Below, piece after piece: positions 9,214 to 18,348 of a stretch of DNA of 64,000 nt. Source of the DNA: Hyphomicrobiales bacterium (GTDB lineage: Bacteria; Pseudomonadota; Alphaproteobacteria; Rhizobiales; Beijerinckiaceae); contig UCBZ01000010.1 of the NCBI GenBank assembly GCA_900470775.1, positions 255,336-319,335 on the forward strand, given 5' to 3'. A program made the position numbers and the translations under genes. The notes beneath the pieces were generated by a model. That model was not told where the DNA came from. It searched no databases and worked only from the letters and a program-made list of their open reading frames with translations. The first letter of the stretch is position 1. Each line of letters opens with the position of its first letter.

Positions 9214-9870
9214 TCAGGCGTCGCGGCCGTCGACTTCGATCTTCAGCGACTCGACGGCGCTCTTGATCGCCTCGAGCTGCGGATAGACCTCAAGCGCCCG
9301 GCGATAGGCGACCATGGCGCGCTTGTCGTCGCCCTGCTGGCGCAGGATGGTGCCAAGCCCCAGCATCGCACCATAATGTCGCGGCTCGCGCTTCAGCGCC
9401 TCGCCGATGTCGAGCATCGAGCGGATCGGATCGCCGGCGATGAAGAGGGCGTTGGCGCGCTGGTTCCAGGCCTCGGCCCAATCCGGCTCCAGGCTGATGA
9501 CACGGTCGAGCAGTTCGATCGCGAGTTCGAGTTGCTTGGCCTTCATCGCCGTCTGGGCGCGGGTCATCAGCAGGTCGGCGGTGGGCGAATTCGAACGCGA
9601 CCAGCGGCGCTGGATCAGATTGGCGATGCCCTTGGCCTCCTCCGGCGTCTTGGCCGCGGCCAGCCGCTCGAACAGCTTCTCCAGCGTCGCGGCAGGCGTG
9701 CGCACCGGGGCGGCAGGCGGTGCAGTGGGATTGTCGTCCTTGTCGGTGGGCGCAACCGTGCCGGGACGCTGCGGCGCGGCATCCTGTGCCTGCACGGAAG
9801 CGAAGGGGGCGACAGCCGCCAGCGCCAGCAGGAGGGTGGCGGAGAGCGTGCGTGCGATCATCATGCCCAC
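9214..9870 (-). CDS. Exported tetratricopeptide-repeat protein
   Basis: 218 residues. Signal peptide at 1-28 (LSATLLLALAAVAPFASVQAQ). A proline/threonine-rich stretch follows (about 35-60), then helical TPR units: LELAIELLDRVISLEPDWAEA, RANALFIAGDPIRSMLDIGEA, and AMLGLGTILRQQGDDKRAMV. Such proteins act as periplasmic protein-interaction scaffolds; no specific partner is visible. Transcribed toward the hydrolase gene with the family 1 repeat between. Confidence 0.85.
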   Translation of the reverse strand: MGMMIARTLSATLLLALAAVAPFASVQAQDAAPQRPGTVAPTDKDDNPTAPPAAPVRTPAATLEKLFERLAAAKTPEEAKGIANLIQRRWSRSNSPTADLLMTRAQTAMKAKQLELAIELLDRVISLEPDWAEAWNQRANALFIAGDPIRSMLDIGEALKREPRHYGAMLGLGTILRQQGDDKRAMVAYRRALEVYPQLEAIKSAVESLKIEVDGRDA

Positions 9871-10003
9871 GAGTTTAGCCGCGCTTGGCGGCAGGTCAAT
9901 TCACGGAGCAGCGACCGCCAACGCAAAAAAGCGGGCGCACCCGAGGGGGCCCCGCTCTGTCCTTGTCCCCAGCGAGGAAGGCGGCCCGCAGGCCGCCGCA
10001 ACC

Positions 10004-10129
10004 TCAGCCCTGGCGCGCCTTGAAGCGCTTCTGGACCTTGTTGATGATGTAGACGCGGCCCTTGCGGCGCACGAGCTGGTTGTCGCGGTGACGGGCGCGC
10101 AGCGACTTCAGCGAATTGCGGATCTTCAT
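10004..10129 (-). CDS. rpmJ: 50S ribosomal protein L36
   Basis: 41-residue large-subunit ribosomal protein. The sequence [19 protein letters not shown] and [21 protein letters not shown] is the alphaproteobacterial form. It has no cysteines, so it is the zinc-independent (C-minus) type, normal for this class. A longer frame extends upstream to 10312, but the conserved start is the ATG at 10129. Located alone, away from the ribosomal operons, as usual for this paralogue type. Confidence 0.96.
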   Translation of the reverse strand: MKIRNSLKSLRARHRDNQLVRRKGRVYIINKVQKRFKARQG

Positions 10130-10430
10130 GGTCTCAACTCCACCGACCCGCGCCACGAGGGCGAACCGGTCAAAAAACGAAAGCCCTGCCAAACACGAAG
10201 CCAGCGACGCGAGCCGGAAACCGGCCCTCATCGACCACGCGAATGATGCGGCTGATGCGATGCCGGCTGTATACGGATTTTTCCTGAGATCGCAAGAGCG
10301 CAAGACGCTCAAGGCCGAGGAAAAGCGGGATTGCTCTCCAAAGCAGCGGTCATCGGGCCGATCGGGGCCCGGAACTTAAGCTCCCCGCCGCGCGTTTCCC
10401 TGTCTCACGAACGCTGGGGATTTCAACACC
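10130..10430. other. Divergent intergenic region between rpmJ and a small lipoprotein gene
   Basis: About 300 bp with no convincing gene. It must carry the rpmJ promoter (minus strand) and the promoter of the small lipoprotein (plus strand). GAGATCGCAAGAGCG near 10286 and a run of A/G follow, but I see no clear hairpin or operator. Confidence 0.5.
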
Positions 10431-10640
10431 ATGAAGATGTCGACCTTGGGCCTGCTGGCCGCCTGCACGATCGCGCTCGGCGCCTGCGGCAACACCACGG
10501 AACAGCGCATCGGCGGTGCCGCAGCCGGCGCCGGAACCGGGGCTATCGTGGCCGGCCCGGTTGGCGCGGTCGTCGGCGGTGCCGCCGGCGCGATCGCAGC
10601 GCCGAGCGTCGTCCGCTCGACGCGACGCGCGACGCGCTGA
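10431..10640 (+). CDS. Small glycine-zipper lipoprotein
   Basis: 69 residues. Signal peptide with lipobox LGAC (cysteine at about 19), so it is probably a lipid-anchored protein. The mature part is almost entirely small residues in GxxxG spacing: GGAAAGAGTGAIVAGPVGAVVGGAAGA, the glycine-zipper pattern seen in outer-membrane lipoproteins of the OsmB/SlyB type. It ends with a basic tail (RSTRRATR). An alternative ATG lies two codons downstream. Convergent with obgE, 19 bp apart. Confidence 0.75.
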   Translation: MKMSTLGLLAACTIALGACGNTTEQRIGGAAAGAGTGAIVAGPVGAVVGGAAGAIAAPSVVRSTRRATR

Positions 10641-10659
10641 CCAATGCTCCGGTTGGCGG

Positions 10660-11709
<1,050 letters not shown>

Positions 11710-11745
11710 TCAGTAGTGATCGCGGGGCGAAAGGGCAATGAGCGC

Positions 11746-11821
11746 GTCATGCTCGGGCATAGACCCGAGCATCTCGGGCCAGAGATTCTCGGGTCTGCGC
11801 TGCGCTCCGCCCGAGAATGAC
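11746..11821. repeat. Composite palindromic repeat, family 3
   Basis: About 76 bp: the left arm is a small hairpin GTCATGCTCGGGCATAGACC-CGAGCATCTC, the right arm read on the other strand is GTCATTCTCGGGCGGAGCGC...GACCCGAGAATCTC. The same two arms occur in swapped order at 44930-45039. Between obgE and a LysR gene. Confidence 0.8.
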
Positions 11822-11829
11822 GGCGCGTC

Positions 11830-12696
11830 TCACGCCGCCAGCCTCGGCGCCGCCATCTCCTCGCGCAGCGCATCGGCGAAGCGGCGGGCAGCCAGCCCCG
11901 GCTGCGGCCCCATGATCAGCCCGACGGAGAGCTCGAACAGCGCCGGCAGGCCCTCCGCCGGGCCGAGCCGCCGCATTGTCGTCGGCACCGCGCTCTCGGT
12001 CACCGCCGTGACGCAGAACCCCGCCTCGACCGCCGAGAGCATGCCGGAGGTGTGCGAGCAGGAAAAAACCAGCCGATAATCCTTCTCCGCATCGGCGAGG
12101 CAGGCGAGCAGGCGCGGCCGCACCCGGCAGCCTTCCGAGAACAGCGCCAGCGGCAGCGTCTCCTGCAATTCCGGCCGGTGTCCGCGCGCCGCGATCCAGA
12201 CCACAGGCTCGCGCCGGATCACCTCGCCGACGGGGCGCCTGGGATCCTGCGTCACCACGGCGAGATCGAACTCGCCGGCCGCCACGGCCGGCTCGATCCG
12301 CTTCGACAAATCGCAATGCAGCTCGAGCTCCACCTTGGGATGCTCGGCCGCGAAGCGCGCGATCAGCGGCCGCAGGAAGGCGTCGACATAATCGTCGGGA
12401 ATGCCGATGCGTAGCCGCCCCGAGGCGCTGCTGCCACCGAGATCGTCGAGCGCCTCGCGCTGGATCGCCAGCAGCCGCCGCGCATGCGCGATCAGCCGCT
12501 CGCCGGCATGGGTCGGCACCACGCCGCGGCGCGAGCGCTCCAGCAGCTTATGGCCGAGCTGCGCCTCCAGATCCTGGATCCGCACCGAAATCGCCGATTG
12601 CGTCCTGCCGAGCCGCGCCCCGGCCGCCGTGAAGCCGCCACTCTCGACCACCGCCACCAGCATGTCGAGCGCCGCCAGATCGAAATGCCCGGACAT
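11830..12696 (-). CDS. LysR family transcriptional regulator
   Basis: 288-residue LysR-type regulator. HTH at about 17-40 (GGFTAAGARLGRTQSAISVR) followed by DLEAQLGHKLLERSRRG. The effector domain contains GRLRIGIPDDYVDAFLRPLI and a cysteine-containing FSCSHTSGM loop. Divergent from the DMT exporter gene that starts 119 bp away; the intergenic AT-rich stretch (12717-12760) with TTTAAGAATGGTTAAATCAGAATAA is a candidate binding site. I infer control of the exporter. Confidence 0.9.
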   Translation of the reverse strand: MSGHFDLAALDMLVAVVESGGFTAAGARLGRTQSAISVRIQDLEAQLGHKLLERSRRGVVPTHAGERLIAHARRLLAIQREALDDLGGSSASGRLRIGIPDDYVDAFLRPLIARFAAEHPKVELELHCDLSKRIEPAVAAGEFDLAVVTQDPRRPVGEVIRREPVVWIAARGHRPELQETLPLALFSEGCRVRPRLLACLADAEKDYRLVFSCSHTSGMLSAVEAGFCVTAVTESAVPTTMRRLGPAEGLPALFELSVGLIMGPQPGLAARRFADALREEMAAPRLAA

Positions 12697-12815
12697 GGCA
12701 CAATCTCCATCGATCGCTTTTAAGAATGGTTAAATCAGAATAATCCGTTTTTCCGATGGAAGGAAGTGGCGTAAACCGGGCCAACAATAATCAGAATCTC
12801 TCGAAAGCCGTCGCC

Positions 12816-13724
12816 ATGTCCGCCCCCGCTGCCGTCATGCCCGCCCCGACCGCCCCTGCACTCGCGATATTCCTTGCGCTGCTAGCGGGCGCGACCTGCA
12901 TCGGCTTTTCCGGCGTGTTCGTGCGCTTCGCCGATGTCGGCCCGGCCGCGGCCGGCTTCTGGCGCATGGCCTTCGCGCTGCCGGTGCTCGGCCTCTGGAT
13001 GGGGCTGGAGCAGCGCCGGCCGGGGCGCCCTGCAGCCACCGCCGGCGCCCTGTTGCCGATCGCGCTGGCCGGCCTCGCCTTCGGCGTCGACGTCGTGCTC
13101 TACAACGCCTCGCTCGGCTTCACGACCATCGCCAATGCCTCGCTGCTCGGCAATCTTTCGCCGGTCGTGGTGGTGCTCGGCGGCTGGCTGCTCTTCTCCG
13201 AGCGGCCGAGCCGGCGCATCCTCGGTGCGCTGGCGCTGGCGGTCGGCGGCGCGATGATGCTGGTGCTGCCGAAATTCACCGGCACGGCTGCCCCCGCGCC
13301 CGGCGGCCTGTTCGGCGATAGCCTCGCGATCGGCGCCGCCTTCTCCTATGCCGCCTATATCATGGCCGTGCGCCGCGCCCGTGACCGCACTGATGCCGGC
13401 CGGCTCAGCCTGATCTCGAGCGCGATCTGCGCCGTCTTCTGCCTCGTCACGGCCTTCGCGCTCGGCGAGACGATCATCCCGGCCAGCCTCACCGGTTGGC
13501 TCGCGGTGATCGCGCTCGGCCTCGTCTCGCATGCCATGGGCCAGGGCCTGATCACGCTGGCGCTGGGCCATTACGGCGCCAGCGCCGCCTCGCTGGTCAT
13601 GGTCTGGCCGGCGATGGTCGCCGTGCTCTCGGCCTGGGCGCTCTTCGGCGAGCAGCCCTCTCCCGTTCAGGCCTTCGGCGGCATCGCGATCCTCGCCGCC
13701 GTGCTGATGGTGCGCAAGGGCTGA
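12816..13724 (+). CDS. DMT family (EamA) transporter
   Basis: About 302 residues with ten predicted membrane segments in two EamA repeats (first LALLAGATCIGFSGVFVRFA onward, second LAIGAAFSYAAYIMAVRRAR onward). I chose ATG 12816 (MSAPAAVMPAP) over 12756 because the extra 20 residues (MEGSGVNRANNNQNLSK) look non-conserved. Such proteins export metabolites or amino acids across the inner membrane. Divergent from a LysR gene, its probable regulator. Confidence 0.88.
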   Translation: MSAPAAVMPAPTAPALAIFLALLAGATCIGFSGVFVRFADVGPAAAGFWRMAFALPVLGLWMGLEQRRPGRPAATAGALLPIALAGLAFGVDVVLYNASLGFTTIANASLLGNLSPVVVVLGGWLLFSERPSRRILGALALAVGGAMMLVLPKFTGTAAPAPGGLFGDSLAIGAAFSYAAYIMAVRRARDRTDAGRLSLISSAICAVFCLVTAFALGETIIPASLTGWLAVIALGLVSHAMGQGLITLALGHYGASAASLVMVWPAMVAVLSAWALFGEQPSPVQAFGGIAILAAVLMVRKG

Positions 13725-13759
13725 CGCCTCGATCTGCTGACGCGCCGCGCCGCCCACAC

Positions 13760-14314
13760 CTACGCCGCCACGGCGTAGGTCAGGATCACCGCGCCATTGC
13801 TCAGCGGGCGCGACTGCGTCAGCGACAGCTTGCGCTTGGGCGAGCCCGGCTTGAACAGGGGCGTGCCCGCTCCGAGCAGAACCGGCGCGATGCAGAGCAT
13901 GATCTCGTCGACCAGCCCGTCGCGCAGCAGCGAATCGGTTAGCTCGGCGCTGCCGAAGACATAGATGTCCTTGCCCGCCTCAGCCTTGCGCCGCGCAAGC
14001 TCGCCGGCGATGTCGGCCGTGACCTGCGTGTTGTTCCAGTCCGACGCCGTCAGGCTGCGCGAGGCGACGAGCTTCGGCAGGGCGTTCATGAAGACCTTGG
14101 TCTCGCCTTCCTCTTCCGTCGACGTCCAGTAGGCCTTCATCCCCTCATAGGTGACGCGGCCGAAGACGAGCAGCCCCGCCTTCTCGCCGAAGGTCTTGCT
14201 GAGCTCGGAGAGCTCGTCGCACCAGGCATCGCCGTGGAAGGCGAGATCCCACTTCGTCGGCCCTTCGAACAGCCCATCCAGCGTCATCAGATTCCAGACG
14301 ATCACCTTCGCCAT
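13760..14314 (-). CDS. Dihydrofolate reductase family protein (RibD C-terminal type)
   Basis: 184 residues from the ATG at 14314 (MAKVIVWNLMTLDGLFEGP); a longer frame to 14362 would run into the operator palindrome. Core motifs of the RibD-C/DHFR-like fold are VIVWNLMTLDG, LLVFGRVTYEGMKAYW, KDIYVFGSAEL and DEIMLCIAPVLLGAG. Such stand-alone proteins are NADPH-dependent reductases of unknown substrate. Divergent from an HxlR-type regulator with a palindrome between, so I infer that it is the regulator's target. Confidence 0.88.
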   Translation of the reverse strand: MAKVIVWNLMTLDGLFEGPTKWDLAFHGDAWCDELSELSKTFGEKAGLLVFGRVTYEGMKAYWTSTEEEGETKVFMNALPKLVASRSLTASDWNNTQVTADIAGELARRKAEAGKDIYVFGSAELTDSLLRDGLVDEIMLCIAPVLLGAGTPLFKPGSPKRKLSLTQSRPLSNGAVILTYAVAA

Positions 14315-14343
14315 CTTAACCTCCCTCGATACATGCGCCGCAA

Positions 14344-14368
14344 AACCGCTTGCGATTTGCAAGCAGTT
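14344..14368. promoter_or_regulatory. Operator palindrome between reductase and HxlR genes
   Basis: A 25-bp imperfect palindrome with GCTTGC and GCAAGC arms flanked by AACC / CAGTT. A related half-site GCAAGTGGTT lies at 14396-14405, just before the regulator's start. Probable binding site of the HxlR-type protein controlling both genes. Confidence 0.6.
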
Positions 14369-14418
14369 GTCTCGTAGCGAAACCGATCTTATATTGCAAG
14401 TGGTTTTTGGAGACCGCC

Positions 14419-14925
14419 ATGCGCGAGACCGGCCGTTCCGGCTGCCCGATCAATCTGACGCTCGAAATCCTCGGCGATCGCTGGAGCCTGATCGTCCTGC
14501 GCGACATCATGTTCGGCAACCGCCGGCATTTCCGCGAATTGCTGACGAAATCCGATGAGGGCATCGCCAGCAACATCCTCGCCGACCGGCTGAAGCGGCT
14601 GGTCGAGAGGGGCCTGTTGGCCCGCACCGACGACGCCAGCCACAAGCAGAAAGGCATCTACAGCCTGACCGAGATGGGCATCGCGCTCGTGCCCGTCTTC
14701 GCCGCGATGGGCAGTTGGGGCCGCCGCTTCCTGCCGGTCACCGAGGAAATGTCGATCCGCGCCGAGCTTCTGGAACAGGGCGGCGCTCCGCTCTGGGAAG
14801 GCTTCATGCAGGAGTTGCGCGCCCTGCATCTCGGCGCTCCCGCGCCGGAGGTGTCGGTTCTGGCAGGGCTGACGGCGGCCTATCGCGAGGCCGTGGCGCG
14901 GCGCGAGGCGGCGAACGCCGCGTAA
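14419..14925 (+). CDS. HxlR-type winged-helix transcriptional regulator
   Basis: 168 residues. The pattern CPINLTLEILGDRWSLIVLRDIMFGNRRHF near the N-terminus is the HxlR hallmark: a cysteine (C9), then LGDRWS. Then ASNILADRLKRLVERGLL (recognition helix) and a wing at GIYSLTEMG. C9 may sense thiol-reactive compounds, as in other members. ATG 14419 chosen; a frame to 14350 would overlap the palindrome. Divergent from the reductase gene. Confidence 0.9.
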   Translation: MRETGRSGCPINLTLEILGDRWSLIVLRDIMFGNRRHFRELLTKSDEGIASNILADRLKRLVERGLLARTDDASHKQKGIYSLTEMGIALVPVFAAMGSWGRRFLPVTEEMSIRAELLEQGGAPLWEGFMQELRALHLGAPAPEVSVLAGLTAAYREAVARREAANAA

Positions 14926-14941
14926 GTGGGTTGGCTCATTC

Positions 14942-15032
14942 GTCATGGTCGCCCTTGTGGCGACCATCCACGTCTTCACTGGTCGAGCGCAGTGGCCAAG
15001 ACGTGGATGCTCGGGGCAGGCCCGAGCATGAC
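14942..15032. repeat. Composite palindromic repeat, family 3 variant
   Basis: About 91 bp with a GGTCGC-GCGACC hairpin on the left and ATGCTCGGG / CCCGAGCAT on the right, and CCACGTCTT facing AAGACGTGG inside. The arms are again not identical. Confidence 0.75.
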
Positions 15033-15487
15033 GAACAGCGCCGAGACTTATCCCCGCGCTCCGAACCCATGCCTATCCTCCGCCCGTTCCGCCCGACCAA
15101 GGGGGCTGTCGCGAGGCGTCGTGCGGCCGGGTGGAATGGCGGTGTTCATGGCGGCAGGCTCTCGCAGGTCCGATGCCATGGAGGAGCGACGATCACGGCG
15201 GCTCCACTCAAGCCGCTGCGGCCCAGCGCTCCCTCAGAGAACCGCGCGTGGAGCCGGACGGCGGCAGGATCCGCCGCATCGACACCTCGACATCGACACT
15301 CGACATCGGCACGCGGTCTGGTCCGCGCCGCCGCCCGGCTCCGCGCACCCCTCTCGGGTTGCAGGCGATCCGAAACCCCGCGGCGCGAGCCGGATGGGGC
15401 TTGTCCTGCGCGCGGCGGGTTGCGATCGGCGACGCCAGACGGCATTCTTGGTGCTCCCATTTGGCGCTCCCATCAGGCGAGGTGAGC
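15033..15487. other. Gene-free stretch before an exported-protein gene
   Basis: About 455 bp. Several frames are open, but their translations are rich in Arg/Pro/Ser and look like GC-bias shadows. CTCGACATCGACACTCGACATCGGC near 15288 is a short direct repeat (CGACATCG). A promoter for the downstream gene is expected; I cannot pick it out. Confidence 0.5.
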
Positions 15488-16420
15488 ATGCTGCCTGGAC
15501 GTCTCCTGGCTCTGACGATGCTGCTGGCGCTCCCGGCGCAGGCGGCCGGCCCCTATGGCAAGATCGTCGTCGGCAACTGGTCCGGCGGCGCCTTCACCCA
15601 TGACGCGACCGGCGCCTTCTCGCATTGCGCCGTCAATGCCGGCTATCGCAACGGCACGCGAATGTTCACCTCGATCACCGCCGACTTCAAATGGCTGATC
15701 GGTTTCGCCCACCCCAACTGGCGGCTGAAGCCCGGCAGCACGCTGGCGCTGCAGCTCGTCTTCGACCGCAGCTCGCGGGTCGACGTCACCGCGAATGTCA
15801 AGACCGCGAGCCTGCTGACCATCGCGATGCCGGATAATTCGCAGCTCATCAACGCCTTCCGGCAGGGCAGCTATCTCGAGCTCGTCGCCAACGACCAGCG
15901 CCTGACCTTTGCCCTGACCTCGACCGGGGAGATGCTGCCCGCCCTCGTCGAATGCGCCAGGCAGAGCGCCAGCATCCGCGGGCCGGTCAACCCGTCCGCC
16001 GGCCAGAACGCCGCCCGCCCGCCCGAGGCCGACACGGGGGCCAATGCCCAGGCCAAGGCTGAGAAGAAAGCGGTGCTGGAAAAGACCCGCGATCTGATCC
16101 GCACGCGCATGCTGACCTGCATCGGCCGCGAGGGCGGCCCGATGCTGGCGACCGACGAGAAGGCCGAGGTCGTCGCCAAGGCCGCGATGATCTTCTGCAA
16201 GGCCGATGTCGATGCGCTCGCCCAGGCGATCATCGAGATCCACGAACTCGACGGCAGCCGGCCGGTCGACCGCGAAGCCGTGCGCCGCGCCGCCGCGCAA
16301 AGCGTCCAGGACGTCGTCGTGGCCCAGATCGTCAAATCGCGCGGCGAAATGCTCAACCGCCGCAACCAGCAACCCTCGACGCCATCAGGCGGAACCCCGA
16401 CGATCTCGCCGTCGCTGTGA
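15488..16420 (+). CDS. Exported protein of unknown function
   Basis: 310 residues from ATG 15488; the open frame extends to 15131 but only this start gives a signal peptide (MLPGRLLALTMLLALPAQAA). The first mature domain (about 20-160) reads GKIVVGNWSGGAF, GAFSHCAVNAGYRNGTRMF and WLIGFAHPNWRLKPG, a pattern I associate with exported Rhizobiales proteins of unknown role. The second half is helical and charged (KAEKKAVLEKTRDLIRTRML) with a serine/proline tail. Function not recognised. Last gene before the GC drop at 16.48 kb. Confidence 0.7.
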   Translation: MLPGRLLALTMLLALPAQAAGPYGKIVVGNWSGGAFTHDATGAFSHCAVNAGYRNGTRMFTSITADFKWLIGFAHPNWRLKPGSTLALQLVFDRSSRVDVTANVKTASLLTIAMPDNSQLINAFRQGSYLELVANDQRLTFALTSTGEMLPALVECARQSASIRGPVNPSAGQNAARPPEADTGANAQAKAEKKAVLEKTRDLIRTRMLTCIGREGGPMLATDEKAEVVAKAAMIFCKADVDALAQAIIEIHELDGSRPVDREAVRRAAAQSVQDVVVAQIVKSRGEMLNRRNQQPSTPSGGTPTISPSL

Positions 16421-16447
16421 GGGCGCGCCTTTCAAGGAACCGCCCGG

Positions 16448-16475
16448 TCATCCCGGACAAGCCGCAGAGCGGCAC
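16448..16475. repeat. Half of a family 2 palindromic repeat, cut off
   Basis: GTCATCCCGGACAAGCCGCA and AGCGGCAC match the left arm of full copies (for example 27258), but after 16475 the sequence turns AT-rich and no right arm follows. This marks the left edge of the lower-GC segment. Confidence 0.65.
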
Positions 16476-16623
16476 CATTCTTCTTGGTTACGTAAAGATT
16501 CTTGGCGGATTGAGAGCTTACACCGCTCGATGGAAATGTTTGGCTTGCAGGAGTAAGATTATAAGGCTTATCTTTGTATTTAAATATTTATAGAAATTGA
16601 CGTGAATGCCCGGGAGGCAAATT

Positions 16624-17955
16624 ATGGCATTTCGCTCGCTGCCATTATCAGCGCTGCTAGTGAACAGGGCAAATGATCGTCACGGTGAGTTGGAAAACGA
16701 AACAGCAGCGATCGCTTGGCTTTTTAATAATCGCGAACAGCATATGCGAAATTTGGCCAAGGATATCGTTACTCAAGCTGGAGTCTATGATCCACCCCTA
16801 GTATCGGCCGAAGATGGAAAATTTCTCGTCTTTGACGGAAATCGCCGCGTTACATGCCTAAAGCTGCTGGGAAGCCCACGTCGGGCTCCTACAGTCGAAC
16901 TTCAGAAATACTTTGCTGATCTACGTCAAAAATGGGTTGGCAAATTTCCTGAGAACATTACCTGCCAGATTGAAAATGACCGCGACCGGATAGACGATAT
17001 TCTTTATCGGCGCCACACAGGCACTCTGAACGGGGTCGGCCAGAGTACTTGGGACGATCGTATGAAGGCGAATTTCGTCGGTCGGACGGGCAAGGCCAGC
17101 GGCCTTCATGTGGCAGATGAGATTGAGAAGCGGCTCGTTGAGACGCGCGTCTGGGATGCACGACGGAAAATCCCACGCTCCAACATGAATCGCCTCCTAT
17201 CGTCCGAAGCCTATCGGAACAGATTGGGTTTCAGCGTCGCGCGAGGAAAATTCGAATATACACATGACGAAGCTGTCGTCTTACCTGCGCTCTGCAGGGT
17301 GGCCGATGACCTCGCAACCAAGAAAATCGTTCTGGGCGACATCTGGGATGTAGCTGGCAAGCGCCACTACCTCGATCAGCTGGATAGGGAAGGCATTTTG
17401 CCAACGGTCGCGCACGCGCTGTCCAAAGCAGGGCAGCTAGTCTCTGCGGGCAAGCCGAGCATACCGCCAGTTCCAGTGTCACCACCGAAGCCTTCACCGC
17501 TGCCCAAGCCGGATCCAAGAACGACCCTGATCCCCAACTATTTGCACTATGCGGTAACATGGTCGGGCGAGCAGCAGCGGCTCAAAGCGATTTGGGAGGA
17601 ACTTCAGTTTCATCTCAAGTTAGCAGAACATCCGAATGCAATTGCTGTGATGTTCCGTGTTCTAGTCGAATTAGCGTTAGACAACTACGTGACGAAAGCA
17701 GGCCTATCAACGGTCCATGAAAACGATAGCTTGTCGAACCGCACAGGAAAAGTCGTATCCGATCTCCTCGCGAAAAAGAAGATCGACAGAAAATATCACG
17801 ACGAATGTAAGAAATTTCAAAACGCAGATCAGTTATTTTCCGTAGCGACCATGAATAGATGGGTTCACTCTCCGAAATTTAATCCATCGGCTCAACACAT
17901 GACATCAATGTGGGATTCGCTCTCAGAATTTGTTGTGCTGTGCATCAACGCCTAG
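16624..17955 (+). CDS. ParB-like N-terminal protein with possible HEPN-like C-terminus (lower-GC accessory gene)
   Basis: 443 residues. ATG 16624 is chosen because GGGAGG lies six bases upstream; an upstream ATG at 16606 overlaps that site. Residues 1-130 resemble ParB/sulfiredoxin-like domains: LPLSALLVNRANDRHGE, an invitation-to-bind loop around YDPPLVSAEDGKFLVFDGNRR (DGNRR 71-75) and VTCLKLLGSP. The middle (150-275) is helical and unassigned. A proline-rich linker spans 281-296. The C-terminus (about 330-443) reads FRVLVELALDNYV, KVVSDLLAKKKID and NRWVHSPKFNPS, a layout like DUF4145-type HEPN domains, though the usual RX4-6H is not exact (R412, H415). GC and codon use differ from neighbours (many A/T-ending codons). 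Likely horizontally acquired, perhaps defence-related; that is inference. Confidence 0.7.
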   Translation: MAFRSLPLSALLVNRANDRHGELENETAAIAWLFNNREQHMRNLAKDIVTQAGVYDPPLVSAEDGKFLVFDGNRRVTCLKLLGSPRRAPTVELQKYFADLRQKWVGKFPENITCQIENDRDRIDDILYRRHTGTLNGVGQSTWDDRMKANFVGRTGKASGLHVADEIEKRLVETRVWDARRKIPRSNMNRLLSSEAYRNRLGFSVARGKFEYTHDEAVVLPALCRVADDLATKKIVLGDIWDVAGKRHYLDQLDREGILPTVAHALSKAGQLVSAGKPSIPPVPVSPPKPSPLPKPDPRTTLIPNYLHYAVTWSGEQQRLKAIWEELQFHLKLAEHPNAIAVMFRVLVELALDNYVTKAGLSTVHENDSLSNRTGKVVSDLLAKKKIDRKYHDECKKFQNADQLFSVATMNRWVHSPKFNPSAQHMTSMWDSLSEFVVLCINA

Positions 17956-17956
17956 A

Positions 17957-18175
17957 GACGTCAATTTTGTACCGCGCCGTCGGGCCGCACTTCGCCGCCA
18001 ACCTCGGCGGCGGCAGCGTCCCCCATCGCCCTGGGGCTCGCCTTACCCGGCGTCTGGTGGGCGTCGTGCTGATGAAATCGTCTCGCGCCGGCTCTTCATC
18101 CCTGGCCCTGCTGAAGCGGCCGAAGAGCCAACCCGTCGCTTTCGAGAGCGTTCATCAGCACGCGAAATCCGCTGC
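17957..18175 (-). pseudogene. Decayed 3' end of an RND efflux permease gene
   Basis: Read on the minus strand this gives LSKATGWLFGRFSRARDEE, close to LSKGTGWLFGRFFSKPEDE of the intact pump at 19763-22993. It continues to TLPPPRLAAK, matching the pump's terminal LPLPPPRLAAE. A two-base deletion near 18145 breaks the frame upstream and the original stop is lost. Only about 70 codons remain. It abuts the stop of the lower-GC gene. Probably the last piece of a second, tandem RND gene or of a partial duplication. Confidence 0.75.
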
Positions 18176-18348
18176 CACCACAGCCTGAACGATCTTGCCC
18201 TCGCCCGTCACCCGCTCTAAATTCCAACCATGATGTTCACGTCCACATTCTTCCCGCTGATCTGAACGGCTCGACGTCGTTCCGGCGCTCCCGCGCCGAT
18301 TGGATCAACACGGCTCCGCCGATGCGAGAGCCGCATGGAGAATGTGTC

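Noticed and set aside
14926..15603. A 225-codon open frame upstream of the exported protein
   Set aside because: The translation has no recognisable fold, crosses a palindromic repeat and runs into the exported-protein gene in another frame.
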